A stretch of DNA of 64,000 nt from Haemophilus parainfluenzae T3T1 (GTDB taxonomy: Bacteria; Pseudomonadota; Gammaproteobacteria; Enterobacterales; Pasteurellaceae): assembly GCF_000210895.1 (NCBI RefSeq), contig NC_015964.1, forward strand, positions 2,005,501 through 2,069,500, read 5' to 3'. A model generated the notes under the pieces. The model was not told the origin of the DNA and did not search any database. It was given only the letters and a program-made list of their open reading frames with translations. The position numbers were made by a program, and so were the translations under genes. Within the stretch, counting starts at the first letter, position 1; each line of letters starts with the position of its first letter. Positions 46,090 through 56,868 of this stretch are shown here, in pieces.

Positions 46090-46413
46090 TTACTCACCTA
46101 CAAATTTTAATATAAACTCAATAATGTAAAACCGTCCTTCCTTCGGATAAATCCTCCGAATCACTTCTTTCAATTCATCCAATCCCATATTTTCCTGCTT
46201 GGCATGCTGTTCCGTCAGTTCATCCAGAGTAATTGGTGAAACACTTAACACTTCAATGGTGCAGAAATATTGATTATCTTCAAATCGCCCCACTCGCAGA
46301 ATATCACCTGCTTTAAAATGGCTTTCGGATTTACCCCGAATGGTGATGGTTTTACGCCCTGCGAGAATATCGGCTTCGAAACGTTGGTAAAAAGTGATGT
46401 CGTTTGGTTGCAT
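46090..46413 (-). CDS. yqfB: N4-acetylcytidine amidohydrolase, ASCH domain (YqfB paralogue 1)
   Basis: ASCH-fold enzyme (107 residues), close to E. coli YqfB, which hydrolyses N4-acetylcytidine to cytidine and acetate. The residues described as catalytic in YqfB are at identical positions: Lys21 and Thr24 in GRKTITIR and Glu74 in KQENM. The N-terminal 50 residues are almost identical to paralogue 2 (47283-47591); the C-termini differ more. An Apl-dialect uptake sequence (46424-46432) lies 10 bp upstream of the start. It is followed within 2 bp by the unknown 129-residue gene. Confidence 0.88.
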   Translation of the reverse strand: MQPNDITFYQRFEADILAGRKTITIRGKSESHFKAGDILRVGRFEDNQYFCTIEVLSVSPITLDELTEQHAKQENMGLDELKEVIRRIYPKEGRFYIIEFILKFVGE

Positions 46414-46423
46414 TTTATTCCTT

Positions 46424-46432
46424 ACAAGCGGT
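46424..46432 (-). repeat. Apl-type uptake sequence core (foreign dialect)
   Basis: ACAAGCGGT, followed by TAAATTT. This is the uptake core of the Actinobacillus/Mannheimia branch of Pasteurellaceae, not of the Haemophilus branch. It is the only perfect 9-mer of this type I found in the window. Confidence 0.65.
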
Positions 46433-46486
46433 TAAATTTAAGCAATTTTTTGCAAAATCACTTACTAGCTGATGTTTGATTCTGCC

Positions 46487-46520
46487 AAATCTCCCCTAAC
46501 CCCTCTTTGCTAAAGAGGGG
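46487..46520. repeat. Solo palindromic repeat end
   Basis: AAATCTCCCCTAACCCCTCT with the hairpin CCCCTCTTT-GCT-AAAGAGGGG. This is the same family as the four copies at 40979-41316, here as a single end. Confidence 0.7.
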
Positions 46521-46545
46521 AATGGATTTCAAATTTTTGTGTCAT
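46510..46545 (-). pseudogene. Duplicated fragment of the valS start
   Basis: On the minus strand this reads ATG ACA CAA AAA TTT GAA, encoding MTQKFE exactly as in valS. It then leaves homology (IHSPL) and stops inside the loop of the palindromic repeat. With the matching upstream leader it is a remnant of a duplicated valS 5' end, not a gene. Confidence 0.7.
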
Positions 46546-46625
46546 TTATTTTTCTCTTGCTTAGTAGGGTGAGTATAAACACACCGTTATATTAAATACT
46601 TGGCACGTAATATACGCACCCAACA
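46521..46625. repeat. Direct repeat, distal copy with palindromic element
   Basis: This is the counterpart of 45590-45690. Its own palindromic element runs from TAGGGTGAGTATA (46562) to TATACGCACCCAA, a second small inverted-repeat family distinct from the CCCCTCTTT one. Confidence 0.65.
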
Positions 46626-46630
46626 AATAA

Positions 46631-46957
46631 TTAATTTTCTTTTTTATCTTTTATCCAAGGATGTTTATTATGTGGGTCACCGTATTGCCCACACGATTTT
46701 CTTGCTTCATCATCTGATAGATAGTAACGAGGAATATTGATCGGTAACAATGCTGTATCAGCCACAACAGATAAAGGCCAATCGATAAAATATAATGGTC
46801 TGGTCATATGCTTAAAGCCAACACCATCATAAAAATTACCAGCCACCATATTGTAATCGTATCGAGTTCCAATATAAGGACAAGGATCTTTCAATGTCGT
46901 TAAGGTGCCACATCCATAGAGAAACATACTTAATAATATAAAAACGATTTTTTTCAT
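46631..46957 (-). CDS. YceK/YidQ-family lipoprotein
   Basis: Small lipoprotein of 108 residues. The signal MKKIVFILLSMFLYGC has Cys16 as lipidation site, followed by GTLTTLKDPCPYIGTRYD and the family motif IDWPLSVVADTALLPINIPRYY. Function is unknown; E. coli YceK and YidQ are outer-membrane lipoproteins. It overlaps the next gene upstream (46954-47259) by 4 nt, so the two are an operon. The position inside the valS-holC pocket suggests variable presence between strains. Confidence 0.8.
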   Translation of the reverse strand: MKKIVFILLSMFLYGCGTLTTLKDPCPYIGTRYDYNMVAGNFYDGVGFKHMTRPLYFIDWPLSVVADTALLPINIPRYYLSDDEARKSCGQYGDPHNKHPWIKDKKEN

Positions 46958-47259
46958 TTTCGAGCCTTATGTTCTTCATCAGATTCCGTATAGTAACGAA
47001 TAATATCGTGATATTTATCTTCTTTAATTTGGCTTAAATCAAAAGGCTTGTCATCATTCTCTTGTTTCACTTTATTTTTAAAACGTGAATTCAGCATTAC
47101 ACCTAAAATAACAAAAACAATAAACGCAATAACGGTATAACCTATTCCCACACCAAGACAACCTAGACCGCCAGGCCCCATGCCAGCATCCATACAAGCA
47201 AAACTCATTAAAAAAGGAAAAGAAATAAATGCTAATATGGCGGACAATACAATAATCAT
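46954..47259 (-). CDS. Small inner-membrane protein, unknown
   Basis: Protein of 101 residues with two hydrophobic segments (about 2-20 and 35-58) joined by a Gly/Met-rich loop (DAGMGPGGLGCLG), then a charged cytoplasmic tail of about 40 residues ending DEEHKARK. I do not recognise a family. The start ATG follows a G-rich Shine-Dalgarno. It is co-transcribed with the YceK-like lipoprotein (4-nt ATGA overlap), suggesting an envelope function. Confidence 0.7.
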   Translation of the reverse strand: MIIVLSAILAFISFPFLMSFACMDAGMGPGGLGCLGVGIGYTVIAFIVFVILGVMLNSRFKNKVKQENDDKPFDLSQIKEDKYHDIIRYYTESDEEHKARK

Positions 47260-47282
47260 AAGCCCCCCCTTGGATATCTTAG

Positions 47283-47591
47283 TTACTTAACTAGGTCAAA
47301 CTCAATCACCCAAAACTCATTTTCATTGGGATAAATTGTTTTAATCACTTCTCGCAATTCCGATAAACTCATATTTTCCTGAGCTGCTTGCTGTTCTGTG
47401 AGATTATCAAGCATGATCGGCGACACACTTAACACTTTAATGGTGCAGAAGTATTGATTATCTTCAAAGCGCCCCACACGTAAAATATCACCTGCTTTAA
47501 AATGGCTTTCAGATTTATCCCGAATGGTAATCGTTTTACGCCCTGCGAGAATATCGGTTTCGAAGCGTTGATAAAAGGTAATATCGTTCAT
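47283..47591 (-). CDS. yqfB: N4-acetylcytidine amidohydrolase, ASCH domain (YqfB paralogue 2)
   Basis: Second YqfB-like protein (102 residues). The catalytic residues are conserved (Lys19 and Thr22 in GRKTITIR, Glu72 in AQENM; two residues shorter at the N-terminus than paralogue 1). The first 140 bp of the gene closely match paralogue 1. A Hin-type uptake sequence starts 2 bp before the start codon, where paralogue 1 has an Apl-type sequence. This is probably the resident copy, since its dialect matches the genome. It reads into the membrane-protein/lipoprotein pair 23 bp away. Confidence 0.88.
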   Translation of the reverse strand: MNDITFYQRFETDILAGRKTITIRDKSESHFKAGDILRVGRFEDNQYFCTIKVLSVSPIMLDNLTEQQAAQENMSLSELREVIKTIYPNENEFWVIEFDLVK

Positions 47592-47624
47592 AAAGTGCGG
47601 TCACAAAAAATCTATTTTTTATTT

Positions 47625-47649
47625 TGAGGGCGAATTGATCACGCCCTCA
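47625..47649 (-). terminator. Terminator of the Lys/Glu-rich lipoprotein gene
   Basis: TGAGGGCG and its complement with a 9-nt loop; the minus strand continues AAAATAAAAAATAG. It lies 17 bp past the stop. Confidence 0.55.
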
Positions 47650-47666
47650 TATTGGTCAGGATGAGA

Positions 47667-48248
47667 TTATTCCTCAATCCCTCTTAATTCATCTTTAATA
47701 CGTTGAATTTCTAAGAATAAACGGCGTTCTTCTTGACGGCAGAAACTATCACCGCTTACGTTTTTCGCATCGGCAGAACAACGAACTTCTTCGTATTGTT
47801 TTTCTAACACATTTAATACGGCTCTTTGCTGTTTACGTTCTGCACTTTCTTTTGGTGCTTTTTCAGTCACTACCACACGTGGTTTTTGAGGGGTTGTTGC
47901 TTGTTGAGCGACAACCATCTCTTTTTTCTCAGATACTTTTTCTGCCACATCATCCGCTTTTGCTTCTTTTTTAACTTCGGCTTTCACGGCGTCAGATTTT
48001 TCATCTACTTTGTTAGCGTCTGCTTTAACTTCGGTGGTTTCTGTTTTCTCAGCGACTTTTTCGGCTGATTTAGTTTCAGCCACTAATTTTTTTGATTTTT
48101 CAACCGCACTTTCTGCTTTTTCTGTTGATGTCGGTATTCTTACTGCTTTCTCAACTTGAGTTGAGGTATTTTCTTTATTGTCACAAGCAGATAATAAGGT
48201 GCTTGCGCCAAGAATAAGGCTTAAAGCCACTTTAGCGTTTAAATTCAT
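47667..48248 (-). CDS. Lys/Glu/Ala-rich lipoprotein, unknown
   Basis: Lipoprotein of 193 residues. Lipobox LLSAC is at residues 18-22 (Cys22). A long low-complexity, highly charged region follows (about 25-130, with repeated KSEK/EKxE/VKAE patterns), then a short Pro/Val segment (KPRVVVTEKAPKES) and a helical C-terminus. The latter has two cysteines (VRCSADAKN, SFCRQEERRL) that may form a disulfide in the periplasm. No family is recognised; the middle looks like an extended spacer across the periplasm. It lies between holC (31 bp away) and yqfB paralogue 2 on the same strand. Confidence 0.8.
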   Translation of the reverse strand: MNLNAKVALSLILGASTLLSACDNKENTSTQVEKAVRIPTSTEKAESAVEKSKKLVAETKSAEKVAEKTETTEVKADANKVDEKSDAVKAEVKKEAKADDVAEKVSEKKEMVVAQQATTPQKPRVVVTEKAPKESAERKQQRAVLNVLEKQYEEVRCSADAKNVSGDSFCRQEERRLFLEIQRIKDELRGIEE

Positions 48249-48279
48249 GTTAATTTCCTAGGTTTTAAAGTTAAAAATA

Positions 48280-48711
48280 TTAAGTGTTTTCAGTAGAAAG
48301 CATCCAACCTTGCGAGCGAAGGATTTTATAACGTTCACGCGCTTGAGCTTTTTGCGTTTCTTCTACCGGTACAAAATCAATTAATTGTGTAAAGCTGTGA
48401 CTAAAATCCGGCACTTCCATTTGTAAATTGATCAGCAAATCACGACGCTGGGCATTACGTTTGCCTTTCCAACTAATCTCAATTGGCGGTGCATATTGTG
48501 TTGCTTCGCCCGAAAGATTATGGGGAACAAACTCATTTGGATCCCGTTGCCATAATGCTTCATCAATTAAAAATGCTTGCTCTTCTGTTTCACACGCGAT
48601 TAAAACTCGCTTACCTAAACGCCACGCTTGAGCGGCAAGATCACAGGCAAGTTGCTCAACTGTTATCTTCTTTTCTGGATTTAAGAGATAAAATTGTGCG
48701 TTTTTTGCCAT
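48280..48711 (-). CDS. holC: DNA polymerase III chi subunit
   Basis: Clamp-loader accessory protein (143 residues) that links the replicase to SSB. Recognisable segments are QFYLLNPEKKITVEQLACDL, RVLIACETEEQAFLIDEALW, the FVPHNLSGE motif and RRDLLINL. The length is typical. In many gammaproteobacteria holC directly precedes valS; here a 2.7-kb accessory pocket lies between them. The divergent neighbour is fumC. Confidence 0.9.
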   Translation of the reverse strand: MAKNAQFYLLNPEKKITVEQLACDLAAQAWRLGKRVLIACETEEQAFLIDEALWQRDPNEFVPHNLSGEATQYAPPIEISWKGKRNAQRRDLLINLQMEVPDFSHSFTQLIDFVPVEETQKAQARERYKILRSQGWMLSTENT

Positions 48712-48837
48712 GATTGCGACTTCCCTATTTATCGTTTTGTAAACTGGCGGATTTTATCAAAAAAGCAGCAAAAAATAAATCATCTACAAGGTGATTAAGG
48801 CAAATAGAAAAAACACGGAAATTTTTTACCGCACTTT

Positions 48838-48853
48838 TATGATCTACATCACA
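48838..48853 (+). promoter_or_regulatory. CRP site upstream of fumC
   Basis: TATGATCTACATCACA matches the CRP consensus at 14 of 16 positions. A candidate -10 (TATGTT, 48872-48877) puts its centre about 39-41 bp upstream of the start, a class II arrangement. Confidence 0.6.
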
Positions 48854-48949
48854 AAACTAACTTTTAACCTTTATGTTACATTCCATTCATAACTCGCAGG
48901 TGTTAGAATTTTCAAGATTTATTTTTATTTTCGATGATAGGAGTATCAC

Positions 48950-50344
48950 ATGGCATTTCGTATTGAAAAAGACACTATGGGCGAAGTTCAAGTTCCTGCA
49001 GATAAATACTGGGCAGCACAAACCGAACGTTCTCGCAACAACTTCAAAATTGGTCCGGCAGCCTCTATGCCGCACGAAATTATTGAAGCGTTCGGTTATT
49101 TGAAAAAAGCCGCTGCTTTCGCAAACTGTGATTTAGGTGTATTACCTGCAGAGAAACGTGATTTAATCGCAACCGCCTGTGATGAAATCCTGGCAGGAAA
49201 ATTAGACGACCAATTCCCATTAGTCATTTGGCAAACCGGTTCAGGTACACAATCAAACATGAATGTGAACGAAGTGGTGGCAAACCGCGCTCACGTTTTA
49301 CATGGTGGTAAATTAGGTGAAAAATCTTTCGTTCACCCAAATGATGATGTGAACAAATCCCAATCTTCAAATGATACTTTCCCAACTGCAATGCACATTG
49401 CGGCATACAAAAAAGTGGTTGAACACACTATTCCTTGTGTAGAACGTTTACAAAAAACCTTCGCTAAAAAATCTGCAGAATTTAAAGATGTGGTAAAAAT
49501 TGGCCGTACTCACTTAATGGATGCAACCCCATTAACATTAGGCCAAGAATTCTCTGCATACGCCGCACAATTAGATTTTGGTTTACGTGCACTCAGAAAT
49601 ACCCTTCCACACTTAAGTCAATTAGCACTTGGTGGTACTGCTGTGGGTACTGGTTTAAACACACCAAAAGGCTATGATGTGAAAGTAGCGGATTACATTG
49701 CAAAATTCACGGGCTTACCATTTGTAACTGCAGAAAACAAATTTGAAGCGTTAGCCGCACACGATGCGATTGTGGAAACTCACGGTGCAATTAAACAATT
49801 AGCGATGAGCTTATTCAAAATTGCAAACGACATTCGTTTATTAGCGTCAGGTCCTCGTTCTGGTATCGGTGAAATTTTAATTCCTGAAAATGAACCAGGC
49901 TCTTCAATCATGCCGGGTAAAGTGAATCCAACTCAATGTGAAGCATTAACCATGGTATGTGCACAAGTATTCGGTAACGATACCACTATCTCTTTCGTTG
50001 GCTCACAAGGTCACTTCCAATTAAACGTATTTAACCCTGTCATGGTGGCGAATTTCTTACAATCTGCACAATTATTGGGTGATGCTTGCGTATCATTTGA
50101 TGAACACTGCGCAACCGGTATTCAACCAAACTACCCTCGCATTAAACAACAATTGGAAAATTCATTGATGTTAGTAACCGCACTTAATACACACATTGGT
50201 TACGAAAATGCAGCGAAAATTGCTAAAACTGCACACAAAAACGGTACAACCTTACGTGAAGAAGCGATTAACTTAGGCTTAGTTTCAGCCGAAGATTTCG
50301 ACAAATGGGTTCGTCCAGAAGATATGGTGGGTAGCTTAAAATAA
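48950..50344 (+). CDS. fumC: Class II fumarate hydratase
   Basis: Interconverts fumarate and malate without an Fe-S cluster (464 residues). Seen: the N-terminus [19 protein letters not shown], the substrate motif [32 protein letters not shown] and the superfamily signature [13 protein letters not shown]. The start ATG follows TAGGAG. It has its own CRP-like site and terminator. One uptake sequence lies near the 3' end. Confidence 0.97.
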   Translation: MAFRIEKDTMGEVQVPADKYWAAQTERSRNNFKIGPAASMPHEIIEAFGYLKKAAAFANCDLGVLPAEKRDLIATACDEILAGKLDDQFPLVIWQTGSGTQSNMNVNEVVANRAHVLHGGKLGEKSFVHPNDDVNKSQSSNDTFPTAMHIAAYKKVVEHTIPCVERLQKTFAKKSAEFKDVVKIGRTHLMDATPLTLGQEFSAYAAQLDFGLRALRNTLPHLSQLALGGTAVGTGLNTPKGYDVKVADYIAKFTGLPFVTAENKFEALAAHDAIVETHGAIKQLAMSLFKIANDIRLLASGPRSGIGEILIPENEPGSSIMPGKVNPTQCEALTMVCAQVFGNDTTISFVGSQGHFQLNVFNPVMVANFLQSAQLLGDACVSFDEHCATGIQPNYPRIKQQLENSLMLVTALNTHIGYENAAKIAKTAHKNGTTLREEAINLGLVSAEDFDKWVRPEDMVGSLK

Positions 50345-50366
50345 ACTCACCCAATAATTTGATGTC

Positions 50367-50389
50367 AAAGGCAGGTATATCCTGCCTTT
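50367..50389 (+). terminator. fumC terminator
   Basis: AAAGGCAGG and its complement, 5-nt loop, then TTTTTATTTG; 23 bp after the stop. Confidence 0.85.
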
Positions 50390-50457
50390 TTATTTGTGTT
50401 TTTTTAAAGGGCTTTTTTGTTATAATCACGGCAATATTTTTGACATGAAAAAAAACT

Positions 50458-51060
50458 ATGAAACTGAAATTTATTATTGCTGCCATTTCAGCCTTATTTT
50501 CCACCGCACTTTTTGCCCAATGGCAACCGGTCGGCAATGCTGAATACACATGGGGGCCATTCCATGTTTATACTGTCGGCTTATATTCTGAAACGGGTTC
50601 CTATGAAAAAAATGAACGTCCGTTAATGTTTTCGATTAAATATGAAAAACCAGTAGAAGGAAAAAATTTCGCCATTGCGTTAACCAAAGAAATGGAATCA
50701 CAAAATTTAAGTAAAGATGACACCACCGCATGGCTCAAAAAAATGCAGGAAATCTTCCCTGATTTTTCACCAAACGACATCTTAAATTTTGTTGCCTTAG
50801 CGGATAAAGGCTATTTTGTGTTAAATGACACCGTGTTAGATCACGAATTCGATCAAAAGTTTACACAAGCGTTTATTGATGTGTGGCTTTCAGATAAAAG
50901 TAGTTTTATCAAATTACAACCGCAATTATTAGGTAAAGAAAAATCGGCTCACGATAGCAAAGAATTTCAACATCAACCGGCTAGCGAGCCTTTTGATGAA
51001 GAAAATACAATGCCGGAATTACCACCAAATTACGATTTTAAACAAGACGCAAAAGGATAA
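50458..51060 (+). CDS. Secreted chalcone-isomerase-like protein
   Basis: Periplasmic protein of 200 residues with a signal peptide (residues 1-21, ending ALFA). The core WQPVGNAEYTWGPFHVYTVGLY, SIKYEKPVEGKNFAIALTKEM and LVLND-like VLNDTVLDHEFDQKFTQAFIDVWLS fits the bacterial chalcone-isomerase-like family, whose members have the fold but no proven flavonoid activity. It ends in an acidic Pro-rich tail. It starts 113 bp after fumC, behind fumC's terminator, and is convergent with rimK. Confidence 0.72.
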   Translation: MKLKFIIAAISALFSTALFAQWQPVGNAEYTWGPFHVYTVGLYSETGSYEKNERPLMFSIKYEKPVEGKNFAIALTKEMESQNLSKDDTTAWLKKMQEIFPDFSPNDILNFVALADKGYFVLNDTVLDHEFDQKFTQAFIDVWLSDKSSFIKLQPQLLGKEKSAHDSKEFQHQPASEPFDEENTMPELPPNYDFKQDAKG

Positions 51061-51064
51061 AAAC

Positions 51065-51092
51065 AAGGGCGAACATAATATGGTTCGCCCTT
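51065..51092. terminator. Bidirectional terminator before rimK
   Basis: AAGGGCGAAC and its complement form a 10-bp stem with an 8-nt loop and a T run between convergent genes. Confidence 0.85.
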
Positions 51093-51097
51093 TTCTT

Positions 51098-51997
51098 TTA
51101 TTGTTTCACTTGCTGTTCTAAAAACAAGATCATCTGCAATGCAATATCAATGCCACTGGTTTTCTCAATCATTTCTAAACCGGGACTGGCATTTACTTCA
51201 AGCACCAATAAACCTTCTTTTGAACGAATCAAATCAACACCAGCTACTACAAGCCCTAAGGCTTTAGTTGCACGAATAGCGATGGCTTTTTCGTCTTCAT
51301 TGAGCTTAACTTTTTCTGCAGTGCCACCACGGTGAAAATTCGCACGAAACTCGCCGTCTTGTCCAATACGCTGCATTGTGGCGACGACTTTATCACCGAT
51401 CACAAAACAGCGAATATCTGTCCCTTTTGCCTCTTCGACAAAATCTTGTAACAAGACAGGCACATTCGCATCTTTTAATGTTTCTAAAATACTGACCGCA
51501 CTTAGTGGACGTTCGGCTAAGATCACGCCAATCCCTTGTGAGCCTTTTAAGGTTTTAATAATCATTGGGGCGGTTGTTTGCTTAATCGCTTGTTTCGGCG
51601 CAACTTCACAACCGGATAAGACTGAACTCGGTACTGCAATACCTTGCTCTAATAACATCTGCAAACTACGCCATTTATCGCGTGCGGCTAAAAATGCCTG
51701 TTCTTTATTAAGGCAATAGACACCTTTTTCTTGGAAATGACGCAACACGGCACAGCCCATTTGGGTACTTGTCGTCCCAAAGCGTGGTAGTACAGCATCA
51801 TAATCAGGCAATAAATAAGGCTCACTTTCTGCATTTTGTTGATAATACAAAGAAAAGTGCGGTTGATTTTTGTCGAGTTTTAAAATGCAACGATTAGGAT
51901 CCAAAATATCCATTTGATGCCCGCAACTTTCTGCTGCTTCTTTTAAACGCTGGCAGCTATAAAGGCGAGGCTCACGGCAAAGCATCAATAATTTCAT
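51098..51997 (-). CDS. rimK: Ribosomal protein S6 glutamate ligase-type ATP-grasp enzyme
   Basis: ATP-grasp ligase (299 residues) of the RimK family, which adds glutamates to the C-terminus of S6. ATP-grasp segments are visible: the lysine-containing [20 protein letters not shown], the [20 protein letters not shown] region and the metal-binding [15 protein letters not shown]. The N-terminus [17 protein letters not shown] is typical. It is divergent from grxA across 130 bp, the same pairing found in E. coli (grxA...rimK). Two uptake sequences are inside. Confidence 0.92.
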   Translation of the reverse strand: MKLLMLCREPRLYSCQRLKEAAESCGHQMDILDPNRCILKLDKNQPHFSLYYQQNAESEPYLLPDYDAVLPRFGTTSTQMGCAVLRHFQEKGVYCLNKEQAFLAARDKWRSLQMLLEQGIAVPSSVLSGCEVAPKQAIKQTTAPMIIKTLKGSQGIGVILAERPLSAVSILETLKDANVPVLLQDFVEEAKGTDIRCFVIGDKVVATMQRIGQDGEFRANFHRGGTAEKVKLNEDEKAIAIRATKALGLVVAGVDLIRSKEGLLVLEVNASPGLEMIEKTSGIDIALQMILFLEQQVKQ

Positions 51998-52127
51998 TCA
52001 GTTATATCCTTAGGAAAAGAGGAGTTGATATATTACACCAATCACAATAATCCTGAAAAATGATTTCTGCTTTTGTGGAAATAGAGTAAAATCATTAGGA
52101 ATTTTGTTTAAATAAAAGGAAAATTTT

Positions 52128-52391
52128 ATGTTCGTAGTTATTTTTGGTCGTCCAGGCTGCCCTTATTGTGTACGTGCAAAAAACCTTGCTGAAAAATTAA
52201 AAGGTGAAGTAGCGGATTTCGATTATCGCTATGTAGATATTATCGCTGAAGGCATTTCTAAGGCAGATTTATCAAAATCTGTCGGTAAAGAAGTGGAAAC
52301 TGTGCCACAAATCTTTATCGATGAAAAACCAATCGGCGGTTGCACTGATTTCGAAGCATTAATGAAAGAACAATTTAACGTTATTGCTTAA
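52128..52391 (+). CDS. grxA: Glutaredoxin 1
   Basis: Dithiol glutaredoxin (87 residues) that reduces disulfides and ribonucleotide reductase using glutathione. The active site is GCPYCVRAK (Cys11/Cys14), the cis-proline motif is ETVPQIFID and the glutathione site is GGCTDFEAL. Start ATG 52128 follows AAAGGAAA. It is divergent from rimK and convergent with lacZ, ending at a USS-pair terminator. Confidence 0.95.
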   Translation: MFVVIFGRPGCPYCVRAKNLAEKLKGEVADFDYRYVDIIAEGISKADLSKSVGKEVETVPQIFIDEKPIGGCTDFEALMKEQFNVIA

Positions 52392-52407
52392 TTTTTGCTA
52401 AAAATAT

Positions 52408-52437
52408 AAAAGTGCGGTTAATTTCAACCGCACTTTT
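52408..52437. terminator. USS-pair terminator grxA / lacZ
   Basis: Inverted uptake sequences form a perfect 12-bp stem (AAAAGTGCGGTT and its complement) with a 6-nt loop and a T run, between convergent genes. Confidence 0.88.
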
Positions 52438-52447
52438 TTATTTCATC

Positions 52448-55492
<3,045 letters not shown>

Positions 55493-55508
55493 TTAGACAC
55501 ATAAAAAA

Positions 55509-55527
55509 GGGCGCCTGAATGACGCCC
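55509..55527 (-). terminator. manA terminator upstream of lacZ
   Basis: GGGCG and its complement with a 9-nt loop, followed on the minus strand by CTTTTTTATG-like T-run. It lies between manA and lacZ and partly overlaps the predicted lacZ start of transcription, so it should stop read-through from manA without affecting lacZ. Confidence 0.55.
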
Positions 55528-55533
55528 ACTATA
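55528..55533 (-). promoter_or_regulatory. Candidate -10 of lacZ
   Basis: TATAGT on the minus strand. No good -35 is visible at 16-18 bp, as expected for a CRP-dependent promoter. Confidence 0.45.
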
Positions 55534-55573
55534 CCTAAAATCTTCGACTAATCTAGCGATAAGTTCACAAATC

Positions 55574-55589
55574 GTGATACTTATCACAT
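55574..55589 (-). promoter_or_regulatory. CRP site upstream of lacZ
   Basis: TGTGATAAGTATCACG has both half-sites (TGTGAT and ATCACG). Its centre lies about 60 bp upstream of the start predicted from the -10, the class I position also used at E. coli lac. Confidence 0.65.
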
Positions 55590-55595
55590 TAATTT

Positions 55596-56795
55596 TTATG
55601 GCAATTTTGCCAAGAAGGCATAACCGCCTTTTTCACTCATTATCTCAACGTTAGAATCCGCTGTAATGAATGCTGACTCACCTTGTTTCAAGGTAAGTGC
55701 GGTTGATTTTTCTTGTATTTTCAACTCACCTTGCATCACCAACAAAATACCCGCACTTTGAAGATTCACTTTAGTATGCTTTTCGGGTTCTACACGAATT
55801 TGAGCTAAAGCAAAATCGTTTACTGGTGTTTTATAAGTAAATTCTGACTGATTTTGAGGCGCGGCTGATATAATTTGTGGTATCACTTCGCGACAATCCA
55901 CAATTTTTAATAATTCAACAATATCGACATATTTTGGTGTTAAGCCACCACGAATCACATTATCAGAACATGCCATTAGCTCCACATTTTGTCCGCGAAG
56001 ATAAGCATGAGGAATGCCTGCATCCTGGAAAATACCTTCCCCTTCTTTCAAATGTACGATATTAAAGAGATAAAAACACACCAAGCCAGCATCTAATTTT
56101 TCAGGCGAAATTGCCATGACTTCCATGGTATAAAGCACCCAATAATCAGGATTATCAAGTGCCAACTCGCCCTTTTTATAAGGTTGTTGGTTGGCTTCAA
56201 TAATGGGTAATAGCCAATTTACGAGCGTGGACTGATCCGCCAACATCACATCCGCATAGAATTCAGCAAGGTTTTGTGTGCCAAGTTTTTCAGCCAAAGG
56301 TTGCAAAGAGGGGCGTGCATTTAATGTGGCAAGGATTTGAGCTTTTGTTTTAAAACCATGTAAAAGCCAGAAATCAGATAAGGCAATCATCATTTCTGGT
56401 TTATGATTTCTATCTTTATAAGTCCGCGTGCTGTCTGTTAATGCCACGCCTTTTGTATTTTCAGCCTCAAAGCCCTTTTCAGCTTGGGTTTTAGTCGGAT
56501 GCAATTGAATCGATAACGGCTTTTCAACATCTAAAATCTTTAACAAATAAGGCAGTTCATCACCAAATTGCTGACGGCTTGCCTGTCCAAGTGCGGTCGG
56601 ATTTTGCAATAAAAATTCAATAAGGGATTGTTTGCCTGTTATATTCTCAATTTCAGAAGGTGCTGATGGATGAGCCCCTAACCACCACTCTGCACAAGGT
56701 TGATCTTTCGCTGAATGTAATCCAATCAATGATGCAATATAGTTTTTTCCGCCCCATGCATAATGCTGTACTTGGCCAGTTAATCGATAAATCAT
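55596..56795 (-). CDS. manA: Mannose-6-phosphate isomerase
   Basis: Zinc enzyme (399 residues) interconverting mannose-6-P and fructose-6-P. Seen: the N-terminus RLTGQVQHYAWGGKNYI, the metal-site segments LSIQLHPTKTQAEKGF and HKPEMMIAL, and the later GIPHAYLRGQNVELMACSDNVIRGGLT. It is downstream of crr behind that gene's terminator, so it belongs to the PTS cluster mainly by position. Mannose enters cells by the PTS as mannose-6-P, which makes the linkage sensible. Two uptake sequences are inside. Confidence 0.95.
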   Translation of the reverse strand: MIYRLTGQVQHYAWGGKNYIASLIGLHSAKDQPCAEWWLGAHPSAPSEIENITGKQSLIEFLLQNPTALGQASRQQFGDELPYLLKILDVEKPLSIQLHPTKTQAEKGFEAENTKGVALTDSTRTYKDRNHKPEMMIALSDFWLLHGFKTKAQILATLNARPSLQPLAEKLGTQNLAEFYADVMLADQSTLVNWLLPIIEANQQPYKKGELALDNPDYWVLYTMEVMAISPEKLDAGLVCFYLFNIVHLKEGEGIFQDAGIPHAYLRGQNVELMACSDNVIRGGLTPKYVDIVELLKIVDCREVIPQIISAAPQNQSEFTYKTPVNDFALAQIRVEPEKHTKVNLQSAGILLVMQGELKIQEKSTALTLKQGESAFITADSNVEIMSEKGGYAFLAKLP

Positions 56796-56830
56796 CTTTA
56801 CCTTCTTTAAAAAAGAATAAGGATAAAAAA

Positions 56831-56851
56831 ATCCGCTTATTTAAAGCGGAT
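56831..56851 (-). terminator. crr terminator
   Basis: ATCCGCTT and its complement with a 5-nt loop, followed on the minus strand by TTTTTTTATCC; 18 bp after crr. Confidence 0.85.
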
Positions 56852-56868
56852 CTTTTAGTCTATAAATC

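Noticed and set aside
47826-48068. Phe/Cys-rich frame opposite the Lys/Glu-rich lipoprotein
   Set aside because: Antisense of AAA/GAA codons produces TTT/TTC; composition artefact.
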